This document shows, piece after piece, positions 7,909-16,937 of a stretch of DNA of 58,326 nucleotides. Source of the stretch: Sphingobacteriaceae bacterium UBA2059 (GTDB lineage Bacteria > Bacteroidota > Bacteroidia > Sphingobacteriales > Sphingobacteriaceae); NCBI GenBank assembly GCA_002332615.1, contig DDAL01000018.1, positions 6,660-64,985 of the forward strand, in the 5' to 3' direction. The stretch's first letter is position 1; every line of letters starts with the position of its first letter. A program made the position numbers and the translations under genes. The notes beneath the pieces were generated by a model that was given only the letters and a program-made list of their open reading frames with translations, was not told the origin of the DNA and made no database searches.

Positions 7909-9334
7909 GATAGGGCGTTTTTTCGTTTACAGTTGTTTTTAGCCGAGTGTCTGAAAGGATGAGCTCGAGCTCATCGCCGGTATTGACCTCCCGTGCGGTG
8001 CTGATTATTTTATTGCGGTGCTTTACAATTGCGAAGCCTTTCTTTATGATGTTCTCCGGTGCTATGAGCCGGATAAGTGCCTGCATATGATCCATCTGCA
8101 GATGCTGGGCTTTAATGTAGTGCCGACCCGACAGCATAAGGCTGCCTGTGAGGTGCTGAAGTTGCTGGCGCTGATCTTTAAGCAGCTTGCCCGACAGCGA
8201 AAGCAGCAGGGAGTAGTGCTCCCTGAACGTGCTCTGGTGCCGGTATACCTGCGTGGTCGAGGAGCGTGCAACTGACTGACTGAGCAGTACCAGACTGCGG
8301 TGCTGCCGGCTGAAAATGGTGCTGGTATAGCCGGCAAGGCTGTTGCGCACCTGGCTGAAACGACGGGCATGGGCATGAAGATGCTGCTGGGCATGTATGA
8401 TAATGCTGTGCTGACAGTCGGCCACTTTGTCGGCAAAGGCTTTATTATGAGCGATAATGTATTCGGCAGCTTTGGTGGGTGTTTTGGTGGCCGTATGCGC
8501 CATAAGATCTGCAATGCTTTGATTTTTATGATGCCCCAGGCCTGTGATGACCGGGATAGGAAAACGGGCGATGGCCCGGCACAGGTAATAGTTATCAAAT
8601 ACAATAAAATCGGTTTGTGCCCCTCCCCCGCGGGTTATTACAACAGCGTCGTATTTTTTTCCATCTGCGTATGCATTATATACTTCGATGAGGCGGTCGA
8701 CCAGCTGTGTGGCGTTTTTGTCGCCCTGCACGGCTGCCGGATAGCTGTCTACAAAAAAGCTGAAGCCATACTGGTTGCTGAGCAAGGTGTGGCGAAAGTC
8801 TTCATTGCCGGCGGATGTTGCCGAACTGATGAGGGCTATATGCTGGATAACGGCGGGCAGAGGGAGCAGCTTGTTGCGGGTGAGGTATTCATTGCCTTCT
8901 TTGCGGATGCTGCCGGAATTATTAATGAGGAGCTGCCGGAGGGTATGCTGCCTTTGCTGCTCGAGCGCGCCGAGGGTAAAGTTGGGATCGATGGCGTTGA
9001 GCGAGAGGTCGAGTCCATAAAGGGGGTGGTAGCGTACCGACACGTTGACCAGCACGCGAATATTGTTGGTAAAGGCCTGGCCGGTGATGCGCTCAAAGCT
9101 GGCAATGCTGTCGGATGCTGCGCCCCATGCGTTGGCAGGCATGCGTGCTACAATGTCGCCATTGTTGCTGGCTTTTTCTACCAGTTCGAAGCGGTGGTAG
9201 TTTTTATGAGCGGCATATAAATGGCTGCTCACATCGGCAATAACCCAGTAATTTGCTCTGCCGAAGGCGCCTTTTATGGCTTCTTCAACTTTTTTGCTGA
9301 GCTCGGAAAGCTTTATATGGGCGGCTGGATTCAT
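7886..9334 (-). CDS. xseA: Exodeoxyribonuclease VII large subunit
   Basis: The catalytic subunit of exonuclease VII, which degrades single-stranded DNA from both ends and acts in repair. The 482-residue protein has an N-terminal OB-fold (about 8-105, L-S-x-L-x-x-x-V at the start and W-V-I-A-D-V). The central catalytic region has the V-V-I-T-R-G-G-G-A-Q-T-D motif (about 231-242) and the P-V-I-T-G-L-G-H-H-K-N-Q-S-I-A-D motif. A long helical arm and a C-terminal segment with G-F-A-I-V follow. The overlap with xseB and the same strand define a two-gene operon. Confidence 0.95.
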   Translation of the reverse strand: MNPAAHIKLSELSKKVEEAIKGAFGRANYWVIADVSSHLYAAHKNYHRFELVEKASNNGDIVARMPANAWGAASDSIASFERITGQAFTNNIRVLVNVSVRYHPLYGLDLSLNAIDPNFTLGALEQQRQHTLRQLLINNSGSIRKEGNEYLTRNKLLPLPAVIQHIALISSATSAGNEDFRHTLLSNQYGFSFFVDSYPAAVQGDKNATQLVDRLIEVYNAYADGKKYDAVVITRGGGAQTDFIVFDNYYLCRAIARFPIPVITGLGHHKNQSIADLMAHTATKTPTKAAEYIIAHNKAFADKVADCQHSIIIHAQQHLHAHARRFSQVRNSLAGYTSTIFSRQHRSLVLLSQSVARSSTTQVYRHQSTFREHYSLLLSLSGKLLKDQRQQLQHLTGSLMLSGRHYIKAQHLQMDHMQALIRLIAPENIIKKGFAIVKHRNKIISTAREVNTGDELELILSDTRLKTTVNEKTPYHGTEFNI

Positions 9335-9432
9335 ATAAATGATAAAGATATGGCTCTTAACTTAATTTCAGTGCATGCTGCGGAGAGATCTGCTGCTTTG
9401 CTTAATTATTTGCACTCTTGTTGCCTTTTATA

Positions 9433-9463
9433 CTTGCAATAGTGTTGCGTTTAATTATATTTG
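9433..9463 (+). promoter_or_regulatory. Promoter for the TonB receptor/lipoprotein pair
   Basis: CTTG (9433-9436), a 19-base spacer and TATATTTG (9456-9463) match the Bacteroidota -33/-7 arrangement TTTG-N19-TAnnTTTG with one mismatch. Transcription would start near 9470, about 24 bases before the ATG at 9494. This also argues against the upstream TTG at 9461 as a start. Confidence 0.65.
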
Positions 9464-9493
9464 CCCTGCTGCTTACTTAGTGGCTGTACGGAT

Positions 9494-11821
9494 ATGAAAC
9501 TGATTTTACGCTGCTGCTTCTTTTTGCTTACCGCCTTGTTGCCTGTCGGCTTTGTGCTTGCCCAGGACTGCCGCTTTGTTTTTAGCGGAAAGGTGATGGA
9601 CGGCACCAGCGGCAAACCGCTGGATGGGGCTCTTATTGTAGAAATGCGGTCGGGAAGGCAATTTATTACCGATAAATCGGGCGCCTTCAGAATTCCTGCT
9701 TTGTGCGACGGCACCTATCGCTTTATAGTAAGCTTTGTTGGCTATGCGCCTCAGAGCCGCGAACTGCACATCCACGAAAGCCTGCGGGATAACTTTGTTC
9801 TGTATACCAGCGGCCAGGTGCTCCAGGAGGTTAAGGTGAATGAGCGACGGGCCTCTACCCCACTACAGGTTACGGCGGCTGTGGAACAGCGCGACCTGGA
9901 GCTGAACCGGGGTAAAACGCTGGGCGAGGCGCTTAAATCTATACCGGGCCTGAGCTCGGTGCAAACGGGGCCGAATATATCGAAACCGATGATCAATGGC
10001 ATGATGGCCAACCGGGTGGTGCTTTACAATGCCGGCGTAAAACAGGAAGGACAGCAATGGGGCAATGACCATGCTCCGGAGATCGATCCGTTTATTGCGG
10101 ACCGGATGGTGGTGGTGAAAGGGGCTGCCAGTGTGGCTTATGGCGCGGATGCGATGGGGGGCGTGATCCTCGCTGAGCCTTCGGCCCTGCGCTTTTCAAA
10201 AGCGCTTACCGGCGGACTGAGCCTTGTGGGCGCGGCTAATAATGGCTTGGGTGCCCTGAGCCTGAAGGCCGAAAAGGCTTTTATGGCCGACTCGAGCCTG
10301 GCCCTGCGCCTGATCGGGACCTTACGAGGGGCGGGAAACAGCCGCAGTCCTCAATACTGGCTGGACAATACGGGCATGAATGAACAGAATATTGCTCTGC
10401 TGGCGGGCTACAGGCGGCAAAGGCTGAACGCAGAGCTTTATGCCAGCAGCTTTAATACAAAAATTGGCATTTTTTCGGGTTCGCACATAGGCAATATAAC
10501 GGATTTGCTTGCAGCGATAGGCCGGGAAAACCGCTTCGAGGATACGCGCTTTTCGTATACGATTGATCGCCCTTATCAGGTGATCGGCCATCATCTGCTG
10601 CGCCTTAAAGCGGCTTACCGCCTGCCAGAACTTGGCAGCCTGACTATACAATACAGCTTTCAAAAAGATGACCGCCGGGAGTATGACCGGTTGCGGGGCA
10701 AGGAGGATAATTCTTATCAGCTGCGCTTTGACCTGAGCACTCATAACCTGGATGTCTATGCCGAGCATGAGCCTATGGCGAACCTGCGCGGGCGCATTGG
10801 GGTTAATGGAACCTCGCAGCAGAATTACTATGATGGGCGCTATCTGATCCCTTTTTTTCACAGCAGCGGACTGGGCCTGTACGCCTTTGAAAAATGGTCG
10901 GCAGGAAGGCTGAGTGCCGAGGCAGGCCTTCGCTATGATACAAAATACATGCAGGCAAAGGTGCGCGAAAATGTGCTCGACGTGTCGAGCAGGGTACTTA
11001 GACCTGAGTTTAATTACGGCCAGCTGAGCGGCACGCTGGGGGCAAGCTATGCTGTATTTTCTCATACTTCTGTGGGTATAAGCCTGGCGAAAGCCTGGCG
11101 CCCTCCATCTATCAATGAACTCTTTATTTACGGGGTGCACCATAGCGCTGCCCGCTTTGAGGAGGGCGACAGGGACCTTAAGGAGGAGTCGGCCGTGAAC
11201 CTGAATGTGTTTTTGAAAAAGCACAGCGGCCGCCTGAAGGCTGAAATGAGCTGGTTCTATAATACGATTGATGATTTCATTTACTTAAAACCTTTGCCCG
11301 AGCCGATATTGACGGTAAGGGGCGCTTTTAATGCATATAAGTACCGGCAGGTGGATGCCCGCTTTGCGGGGATCAACGCTCTGACCCGGTATGAATTTGC
11401 CGGCGGCCTGCAGGCGACTGCAACCTATGCCATGGTGAGGGCAAAGAACACCTCTGAAGGCCGGTATATTGAATACATCCCTGCAGATCGTTATGGCCTG
11501 ACGCTGGATTACGCGCTGCCGGAGACAGACAGGCGCTTTCATGGCCTGGTGCTGTCTGCAGGTGCTGCGCGGGTAGACCGGCAGCACCTGGTAAAGCCTG
11601 AACAGGATATTGTGGATCCGCCACCGGGCTATACTTTGTTTAATGCCTCTGTTACGTCCGCTCTTAAAATGGGCAGCAAAGACTGGAAGCTTTCCTTGAG
11701 CGCCGAGAATCTGCTTAATAAAAAATACCGCGACTACCTGAACTTGTACCGCTATTTTGCGGATGACACGGGGATCAATATCACGGCACGCATCGAAATA
11801 CCTTTATGGGGAAACATTTAA
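9494..11821 (+). CDS. TonB-dependent outer-membrane receptor
   Basis: A 775-residue receptor. The ATG at 9494 gives a clean signal peptide (MKLILRCCFFLLTALLP...LAQ). A carboxypeptidase-regulatory-like domain covers about 27-105 (F-S-G-K-V-M-D-G-T-S-G-K-P-L). The plug follows (L-G-E-A-L-K-S-I-P-G-L, V-V-V-K-G-A-A-S-V-A-Y-G), then a beta-barrel ending in a terminal aromatic-rich strand. The plug phrase G-Q-Q-W-G-N-D-H-A-P-E-I-D is characteristic of a Bacteroidota receptor subgroup that I associate, from memory, with metal rather than glycan uptake. It is not SusC-like, and no SusD follows. The next gene, 20 bases downstream, is a small lipoprotein and probably the partner. The substrate is unknown; a zinc receptor of ZnuD type is a possibility only. 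Confidence 0.88.
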   Translation: MKLILRCCFFLLTALLPVGFVLAQDCRFVFSGKVMDGTSGKPLDGALIVEMRSGRQFITDKSGAFRIPALCDGTYRFIVSFVGYAPQSRELHIHESLRDNFVLYTSGQVLQEVKVNERRASTPLQVTAAVEQRDLELNRGKTLGEALKSIPGLSSVQTGPNISKPMINGMMANRVVLYNAGVKQEGQQWGNDHAPEIDPFIADRMVVVKGAASVAYGADAMGGVILAEPSALRFSKALTGGLSLVGAANNGLGALSLKAEKAFMADSSLALRLIGTLRGAGNSRSPQYWLDNTGMNEQNIALLAGYRRQRLNAELYASSFNTKIGIFSGSHIGNITDLLAAIGRENRFEDTRFSYTIDRPYQVIGHHLLRLKAAYRLPELGSLTIQYSFQKDDRREYDRLRGKEDNSYQLRFDLSTHNLDVYAEHEPMANLRGRIGVNGTSQQNYYDGRYLIPFFHSSGLGLYAFEKWSAGRLSAEAGLRYDTKYMQAKVRENVLDVSSRVLRPEFNYGQLSGTLGASYAVFSHTSVGISLAKAWRPPSINELFIYGVHHSAARFEEGDRDLKEESAVNLNVFLKKHSGRLKAEMSWFYNTIDDFIYLKPLPEPILTVRGAFNAYKYRQVDARFAGINALTRYEFAGGLQATATYAMVRAKNTSEGRYIEYIPADRYGLTLDYALPETDRRFHGLVLSAGAARVDRQHLVKPEQDIVDPPPGYTLFNASVTSALKMGSKDWKLSLSAENLLNKKYRDYLNLYRYFADDTGINITARIEIPLWGNI

Positions 11822-11841
11822 AATCAACTAAATATTCTATT

Positions 11842-12399
11842 ATGAAACGTTCTGTAAATTTATTTTTACTGGCTGCGGGCACGTTGCTCTTTGCCGGATC
11901 GTGCAGCAAAGACAAGGACCTGCCAGATGTGGATGACAATGAACTCATCACCTCCTGTGCCCTCACGTTTACTAATGTAGATGATCCTAAGGATGTTGTG
12001 AAGGCAAAATGGGCCGATCCGGACGGCGAAGGCGGCAAAGCGCCGGTAGTGGATGCTTTTACACTAAAAGCTTCGAGTACGTATAAACTTGTGGTAAGCG
12101 AAATGAAGGGCGCTACGGCCAATGACAATGTGCTGGATGAAATTAAGGAGCGCATGGAGGAGCATCTATTTCATTATGTTGCCACTCCCGCCGGCTTGCT
12201 GACAGTAAATGCGACCGATATGGATGCGAATAAGCTTCCCGTGGGCCTTGAGAATACGGTAACTACCGGCAAAGCGGGGAACGGGAAACTGAATGTACTG
12301 CTTTATCACCAGCCTAAAGTTAAAGATGGCGTACGCTACGACCAGCCCGGATCAAGCACCGACCTTGATATTACGTTCAGCCAGGTAAGCCTGAAATAA
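11842..12399 (+). CDS. Small lipoprotein, partner of the upstream TonB receptor
   Basis: A 185-residue protein starting at an ATG 20 bases after the receptor stop. The signal is MKRSVNLFLLAAGTLLFAGS followed by the lipobox Cys. The body contains E-L-I-T-S-C-A-L-T-F-T-N-V-D-D and W-A-D-P-D-G-E-G-G-K-A-P. I recognise these from a Bacteroidota lipoprotein family that repeatedly accompanies this type of receptor; no biochemical function is known to me. It probably sits on the outer membrane and helps present ligand. A strong terminator follows, so receptor and lipoprotein form a closed two-gene operon. Confidence 0.8.
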   Translation: MKRSVNLFLLAAGTLLFAGSCSKDKDLPDVDDNELITSCALTFTNVDDPKDVVKAKWADPDGEGGKAPVVDAFTLKASSTYKLVVSEMKGATANDNVLDEIKERMEEHLFHYVATPAGLLTVNATDMDANKLPVGLENTVTTGKAGNGKLNVLLYHQPKVKDGVRYDQPGSSTDLDITFSQVSLK

Positions 12400-12418
12400 A
12401 CTTACCATAAATTGATTA

Positions 12419-12466
12419 GCCCTTGCCCAGAGGCAGCCCCGCCGGCTGCAGGGCAAGGGCTTTTTT
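12419..12466 (+). terminator. Intrinsic terminator after the receptor/lipoprotein operon
   Basis: GCCCTTGCCC (12419-12428) pairs perfectly with GGGCAAGGGC (12451-12460), followed by TTTTTT. The 22-base loop contains a smaller GCAGCCCCGCCGGCTGC hairpin. Confidence 0.9.
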
Positions 12467-12618
12467 ATAGGGTGTCACTCCCGAATGCTTAAGAGCAAGG
12501 GAGCTAATAACTATCCCACCCCGGCGCGTTGCTCGATAGAATCTCTTTAAAATTGATATAGTACCTGAAATTAAATAAGAAAAGCTTTACCTTCAAGAGC
12601 TTGCAGATTTAATCAACT

Positions 12619-14523
12619 ATGACACTTCGAGGAAACTATTTCCGGCTTAAAAAGTTTTTCCTTCTTCTAGTGGTGCTTAGTATTGCTATAACAATCATTG
12701 ACTGCCTCAGGATATCATCTTACACAGTTTGTCCTGCAACGCCATCGAAAGAACTTATTACAGAAGAAGACCAAATTTACAGCGAGCTGGTTGAGGGTAA
12801 ACAAATTGATTGGGCGAGGCTGGCCCCTACCTTAGAGTTTATAGGAAATGAGTATGATGTATCGGACTTTAAGTTTGTAAATCTCTTGAGGGTACTTTAT
12901 GAGTACCCTCAAGAGATACCTGAAGAAGTAAATGATAAAATAGAAAGGACTTTACTGCACTTTCGTTACTGGTGGGATGAGCCAGGGGAGAATTCTATGT
13001 GCTATTGGAGCGAGAACCACCAGATACTGTTTGCATCTGCGGAGTACTTAGCAGGCCAGCTGTATTTAGACAAAACCTTTACTAATAGCAAACTTACCGG
13101 TCGGCAGCATGTAGCGAAAGCGAAAAAAAGGATACTCGACTGGCTGGAGATGCGATGGAAATATGGCTTCACAGAATTTTATTCGGGAACTTATTATATA
13201 GAGGATATTGCTGCGCTTGTGAACCTTATTGATTTTGCTAAGGACGAGAACGTTAGAATTAAATGTAAGATCATACTGGATATTTTACTGTACGATGTCG
13301 CTAGCCAACAAGTTAACGGAATGTTTGTATCTGTGAGTGGCAGGGCTTATGAGTCCAATCGAAAAGGAGGAGAACATGAAAGTCTGGGAGGTATAAGTAA
13401 ATATCTGCTGGGTGGCAGAAGGGAGTTTTCGCACGGTCTTTTGAAGGGTTTTCAATTAACCGGTAACTATAACCCTCCTGACGTACTGAAAGAGATCGCT
13501 CTGAATGAGTATACTTCGGTGGTCAGACAGGTAAATGGGATGAATATCGCAGACCTAAAGAGAGAAGGGTTTGGCGGCACAGATGAAAGAAGCATAATGA
13601 TGCAATGGGGAATGGAGGCATTTACAAATGCTGAAGTTGTGAGAACTTCCCTTAAACACATTCGCAAACACCGGATGTTTTCTAATAGCTTTTTGAAAGA
13701 TTTCCGATATCTTGATTTTACGCTCATTCGCCTCTTGCGACTGGAGCCACTTTTTGTCAGGATAATTAACCCTGCAACAAACGGTAAAGCAATTCAGCAG
13801 GCCGAAACGTATACTTATAAAACGAAAAAGTACTCTTTATATAGTGTCCAAGACTATTTTCAGCAGCAATATGCCGATCAACATCATACTGCAGGAATGA
13901 ATATTGGCAATCACTTCAGTGTTTTTCACAGCCATCCGGCAAGAGACCTGGCAACAAGAAGCCATTCACCTAATTATTGGGTTGGATACGGACGGCTCCC
14001 CCACGTCCGACAGCAGCAGCAGGTAAGTATGGCTATTTACAACTTACCTTTAAAAAAGAACCTTACAGAACCCGTTCTTTTGGACTACACTCATGCTTAC
14101 TTTCCGTCTGAAAAGTTTGATCGTTTTCGCATTACGAGAAATTATGCTTTTGGAGAGAAGGACGGAATATATATTGCTTTGATTGGAAGAAACACGTTTT
14201 CTTTCAGGCCGGGCTCATCGGATGATCTTATACAAAAAGGAAGAAAGGCATTCTGGATAATTGAAGCCGGCGACAATAGGCAGTATCCCTCGTTCGAGCA
14301 TTTTATTAATCACATATTGAAAAGCTCTTTGGTTTTTTCAGAAAAAAAAATTGAACTTCATTATTCTGGACATACGCTGGTATATGGAAACATAGAGAAG
14401 CAAAAAAAACGAGCCCGCTTTATATCGGGCTATATGAAACAACACAAGGGCCAGTACAGAAAAATCGCTCTTAATGAAAAGACCTTACTACTAGACTTTT
14501 ATAAAAAAAAAGAATTGAATTAA
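12619..14523 (+). CDS. Heparinase/alginate-lyase-like protein of unknown function
   Basis: A 634-residue protein with one N-terminal hydrophobic segment (about 13-30) that may be a signal anchor. The N-terminal half is helix-rich with the phrase C-Y-W-S-E-N-H-Q-I-L-F-A-S-A-E-Y-L-A-G-Q, which recurs in uncharacterised alpha/alpha-toroid proteins. The C-terminal half looks like the beta-sandwich of heparinase- or alginate-lyase-like proteins (Y-S-V-Q-D-Y, then H-H-T-A-G-M and F-H-S-H-P). I infer a polysaccharide lyase or hydrolase fold, but substrate and catalytic residues are unknown. The gene looks more AT-rich than the receptor operon before it, which may indicate transfer. A GH172 glycosidase gene lies downstream, across a 327-base gap. 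Confidence 0.7.
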   Translation: MTLRGNYFRLKKFFLLLVVLSIAITIIDCLRISSYTVCPATPSKELITEEDQIYSELVEGKQIDWARLAPTLEFIGNEYDVSDFKFVNLLRVLYEYPQEIPEEVNDKIERTLLHFRYWWDEPGENSMCYWSENHQILFASAEYLAGQLYLDKTFTNSKLTGRQHVAKAKKRILDWLEMRWKYGFTEFYSGTYYIEDIAALVNLIDFAKDENVRIKCKIILDILLYDVASQQVNGMFVSVSGRAYESNRKGGEHESLGGISKYLLGGRREFSHGLLKGFQLTGNYNPPDVLKEIALNEYTSVVRQVNGMNIADLKREGFGGTDERSIMMQWGMEAFTNAEVVRTSLKHIRKHRMFSNSFLKDFRYLDFTLIRLLRLEPLFVRIINPATNGKAIQQAETYTYKTKKYSLYSVQDYFQQQYADQHHTAGMNIGNHFSVFHSHPARDLATRSHSPNYWVGYGRLPHVRQQQQVSMAIYNLPLKKNLTEPVLLDYTHAYFPSEKFDRFRITRNYAFGEKDGIYIALIGRNTFSFRPGSSDDLIQKGRKAFWIIEAGDNRQYPSFEHFINHILKSSLVFSEKKIELHYSGHTLVYGNIEKQKKRARFISGYMKQHKGQYRKIALNEKTLLLDFYKKKELN

Positions 14524-14850
14524 GAACTCCAAAAAAAAGGTCCAAACAGTATGATTTATAGAATAAACCTTTTAGCTTTGTTAAACGTTTAAGCGACTCT
14601 TTTTAAACACACTTCAGCTGCAAGGATTTAACTATTGAACTGAAGGTGTTAATAGATGGAACTACAATGAGGCTGTACGAATAGATGTTCCTTAAGTTAC
14701 TTTATAGCTTATGCTTAAACAAAAAGCTTTAATGTATATAAATATGAAGGTGGCAACCCGGGTCTAATTACATATACCAAGGTTGCCACCCTCATAATTG
14801 TAAAATTCAATCAAGTATTTGAACAAAATAAACAAGACGATCATTTAATC
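14524..14850. other. 327-base intergenic region with a stem-loop
   Basis: No gene is visible. GGTGGCAACC (14749-14758) and GGTTGCCACC (14781-14790) are exact reverse complements separated by 22 bases, without a T-run on either side. An imperfect dyad ACACACTTCAG / CTGAAGGTGT lies near 14607-14650. It could be a leader structure for the GH172 gene or processing sites. I see no clear promoter. Confidence 0.55.
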
Positions 14851-16782
14851 ATGAAGAGAAGCAGATTCTTACTACTATTTTTGTGTCTATCCATGCTCAA
14901 TGCGTTACAGTGTAAATTACACGCACAGCAAGTGACTTTTTTAACTGAGATTAACCGCTTGTACAATATCGCAGAGTTGCCAGCCTATATCGATAAATCT
15001 GTAGTGAAGCAGTTTTCTTCTTACGACAGGAAAGGAAAAAACAACGATGGCTTTGAAGGAACTTATTCCTTCATTCGAAAAAACCAGGATAGCTCGCTTG
15101 TGGTTTTTGAAACAAAAGGAAAAGGAGTAATTGAACGGTTATGGACACCAACCCCTACAGATGATACGCTGGATTTTTATTTGGACGGAAATGCCAGGCC
15201 TGACTTTTCAATAAGGTTTAACGATCTGTTTAACGGAAAGATATATCCGTTTATCTCGCCGCTGGTGGGCCAGCATGTTGTGGGTGGCTATTATTCTTAC
15301 CTACCCATAACTTATAATAAAGGCTGTAAGATTGTATTCCGAGGGCGCAAGATGTTATTCTATCAGTTCCAGTATAGAGAATACCCCGATAATTACGCTG
15401 TTAAAACTTTTAATCCAAAGTATATTACAGCCGAGGAAGATAAAAAACTTAACGAACTGGTGAGATTGTGGAAGTATGAAAATAGGAATGCTCAGAGCTT
15501 TTATGGCAATAACTTAGAGTCCATCCCCTCGGTTTTTAATTTAAATCCAGGCCAGTCAAAGACGATTGCTGACATAAAACACGGGGGGAGAATAGTGGGA
15601 ATGGAGTTTGATCCGGCCGATGCATTTGAAGGTCTATACAAACAGATCGATATGAAGATCACCTGGGACAATGATTCCAAACCTGCGGTATATGTGCCGG
15701 TTGCTGATATGTTTGGGTATGCCTTTGGCAAAAAAAGCATGAAAAGTTTATTGCTGGGCGTAAACTACCAGAACAAAGCCTATTGTTATTTGCCCATGCC
15801 TTTCGACAGGACTGCTAAAGTAGAGCTTGTGTATAGAAACGGTGCTCCTAATGCAAAACCTGTGAGTATTCAGTCTAGAATATATTATACCCGACAAGCA
15901 CGTAACAAGGAGAAGGAAGGCAAGTTTTATGCGTATTGGAAGAGAGAGGAGCCGGCTATCGGCAAACCTTATACTTTTTTGGAAGGTACAGGCAAAGGAC
16001 ATTACGTGGGCACGGTTTTGCATAGCCAGGCAACGGATTATACAACGTTCACCGAATTTTTTGAGGGAGATGACGTAACCGTGATTGATGGAAAGATGAC
16101 TATTCATGGCACCGGCTCAGAAGATTATTTCAACGGTGGATGGTACGCCCAACCAGGTGGATGGGTGGAACGACTGGGAGCAGAACTTCACGGTTGCCTT
16201 GATTACTCTTTGCCCTTAAGCAGAACGGGAGGCTATCGCTTTTTTGTGAGTGATAAAATGCCGTTTAACAAGAGCATTGTGCATACCATCGAACACGGAC
16301 CTGAAGATAATAACAGAGCGGTAGACTACATTTCGGTTGCATTTTACTATGCAGACCGCGAGATTCAAAACTCGATGAACATAAGTAATACACTTACAAA
16401 GGTGCATCGCCCTAAAATGTTCACATTTTATACCGGCCTTATGGATCATCTGTCCTATTCGGGAGATATGTCTTTAAGTAATGGAAAAGCAGGCTTCAAG
16501 GGAACTAAAGCCACAATGAGTATAAATGCTGAAGAAATTCCCGAGGGGAGGTATAGCATTTATGTTAATAATACGGGTAGCCTTCAGGGAAAGATACAGG
16601 TAGGGATAAAACAGGATAATGGAGAAGTTAGATGGACTGCCATAGGAAATTCGAAAGAAAGCGATTCGATCTTTATTGGAAATGGAGCCGTAGGCGACAC
16701 CCGAACCCCGATTACTTTGTTTTTCAAGTCAGACAATGGCCGTATTATGTTTGAACGGGTGATGCTTAAACCCATTCTGTGA
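14851..16782 (+). CDS. GH172 (DUF2961) glycoside hydrolase, secreted
   Basis: A 643-residue protein with a signal peptide (about 1-25, ending H-A-Q-Q). It has the DUF2961 hallmarks: G-K-G-V-I-E-R-L-W-T near 93-102 and G-T-G-S-E-D-Y-F-N-G-G-W-Y (about 427-439), where the Glu belongs to the acidic active-site set. GH172 enzymes include alpha-fructofuranosidase/difructose-anhydride synthase and D-arabinofuranosidases acting on mycobacterial-type arabinan. A C-terminal region of about 130 residues looks like an extra beta-sandwich. The neighbouring toroid protein may act on the same polymer. The exact specificity cannot be told from sequence. The gene is convergent with lpdA across a bidirectional terminator. 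Confidence 0.88.
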   Translation: MKRSRFLLLFLCLSMLNALQCKLHAQQVTFLTEINRLYNIAELPAYIDKSVVKQFSSYDRKGKNNDGFEGTYSFIRKNQDSSLVVFETKGKGVIERLWTPTPTDDTLDFYLDGNARPDFSIRFNDLFNGKIYPFISPLVGQHVVGGYYSYLPITYNKGCKIVFRGRKMLFYQFQYREYPDNYAVKTFNPKYITAEEDKKLNELVRLWKYENRNAQSFYGNNLESIPSVFNLNPGQSKTIADIKHGGRIVGMEFDPADAFEGLYKQIDMKITWDNDSKPAVYVPVADMFGYAFGKKSMKSLLLGVNYQNKAYCYLPMPFDRTAKVELVYRNGAPNAKPVSIQSRIYYTRQARNKEKEGKFYAYWKREEPAIGKPYTFLEGTGKGHYVGTVLHSQATDYTTFTEFFEGDDVTVIDGKMTIHGTGSEDYFNGGWYAQPGGWVERLGAELHGCLDYSLPLSRTGGYRFFVSDKMPFNKSIVHTIEHGPEDNNRAVDYISVAFYYADREIQNSMNISNTLTKVHRPKMFTFYTGLMDHLSYSGDMSLSNGKAGFKGTKATMSINAEEIPEGRYSIYVNNTGSLQGKIQVGIKQDNGEVRWTAIGNSKESDSIFIGNGAVGDTRTPITLFFKSDNGRIMFERVMLKPIL

Positions 16783-16879
16783 TACAAGGACAAGACCTCC
16801 TTACAAAACAACAGAAGTTTGGTAGCTACGCATCCGAACACAGTTACTGACATCCTCCTTTTTAACAAGGACGATTCAC

Positions 16880-16927
16880 AAAAAGAACGGGCCCACACCT
16901 GACGTGCAGTGGCCCGTTCTTTTTTTA
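16880..16927. terminator. Bidirectional terminator between GH172 and lpdA genes
   Basis: AGAACGGGCC (16884-16893) pairs with GGCCCGTTCT (16911-16920), flanked by an A-run on the left and a T-run on the right. It can therefore stop transcription from both converging genes. Confidence 0.9.
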
Positions 16928-16937
16928 CAGAGTACCG

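Noticed and set aside
8300..9220. 306-codon plus-strand frame opposite xseA.
   Set aside because: Shadow of xseA; the translation is low in recognisable structure and lies entirely inside a well-supported gene.
10322..11224. 300-codon minus-strand frame inside the TonB receptor.
   Set aside because: Shadow frame; the plus-strand product has plug and barrel motifs throughout.
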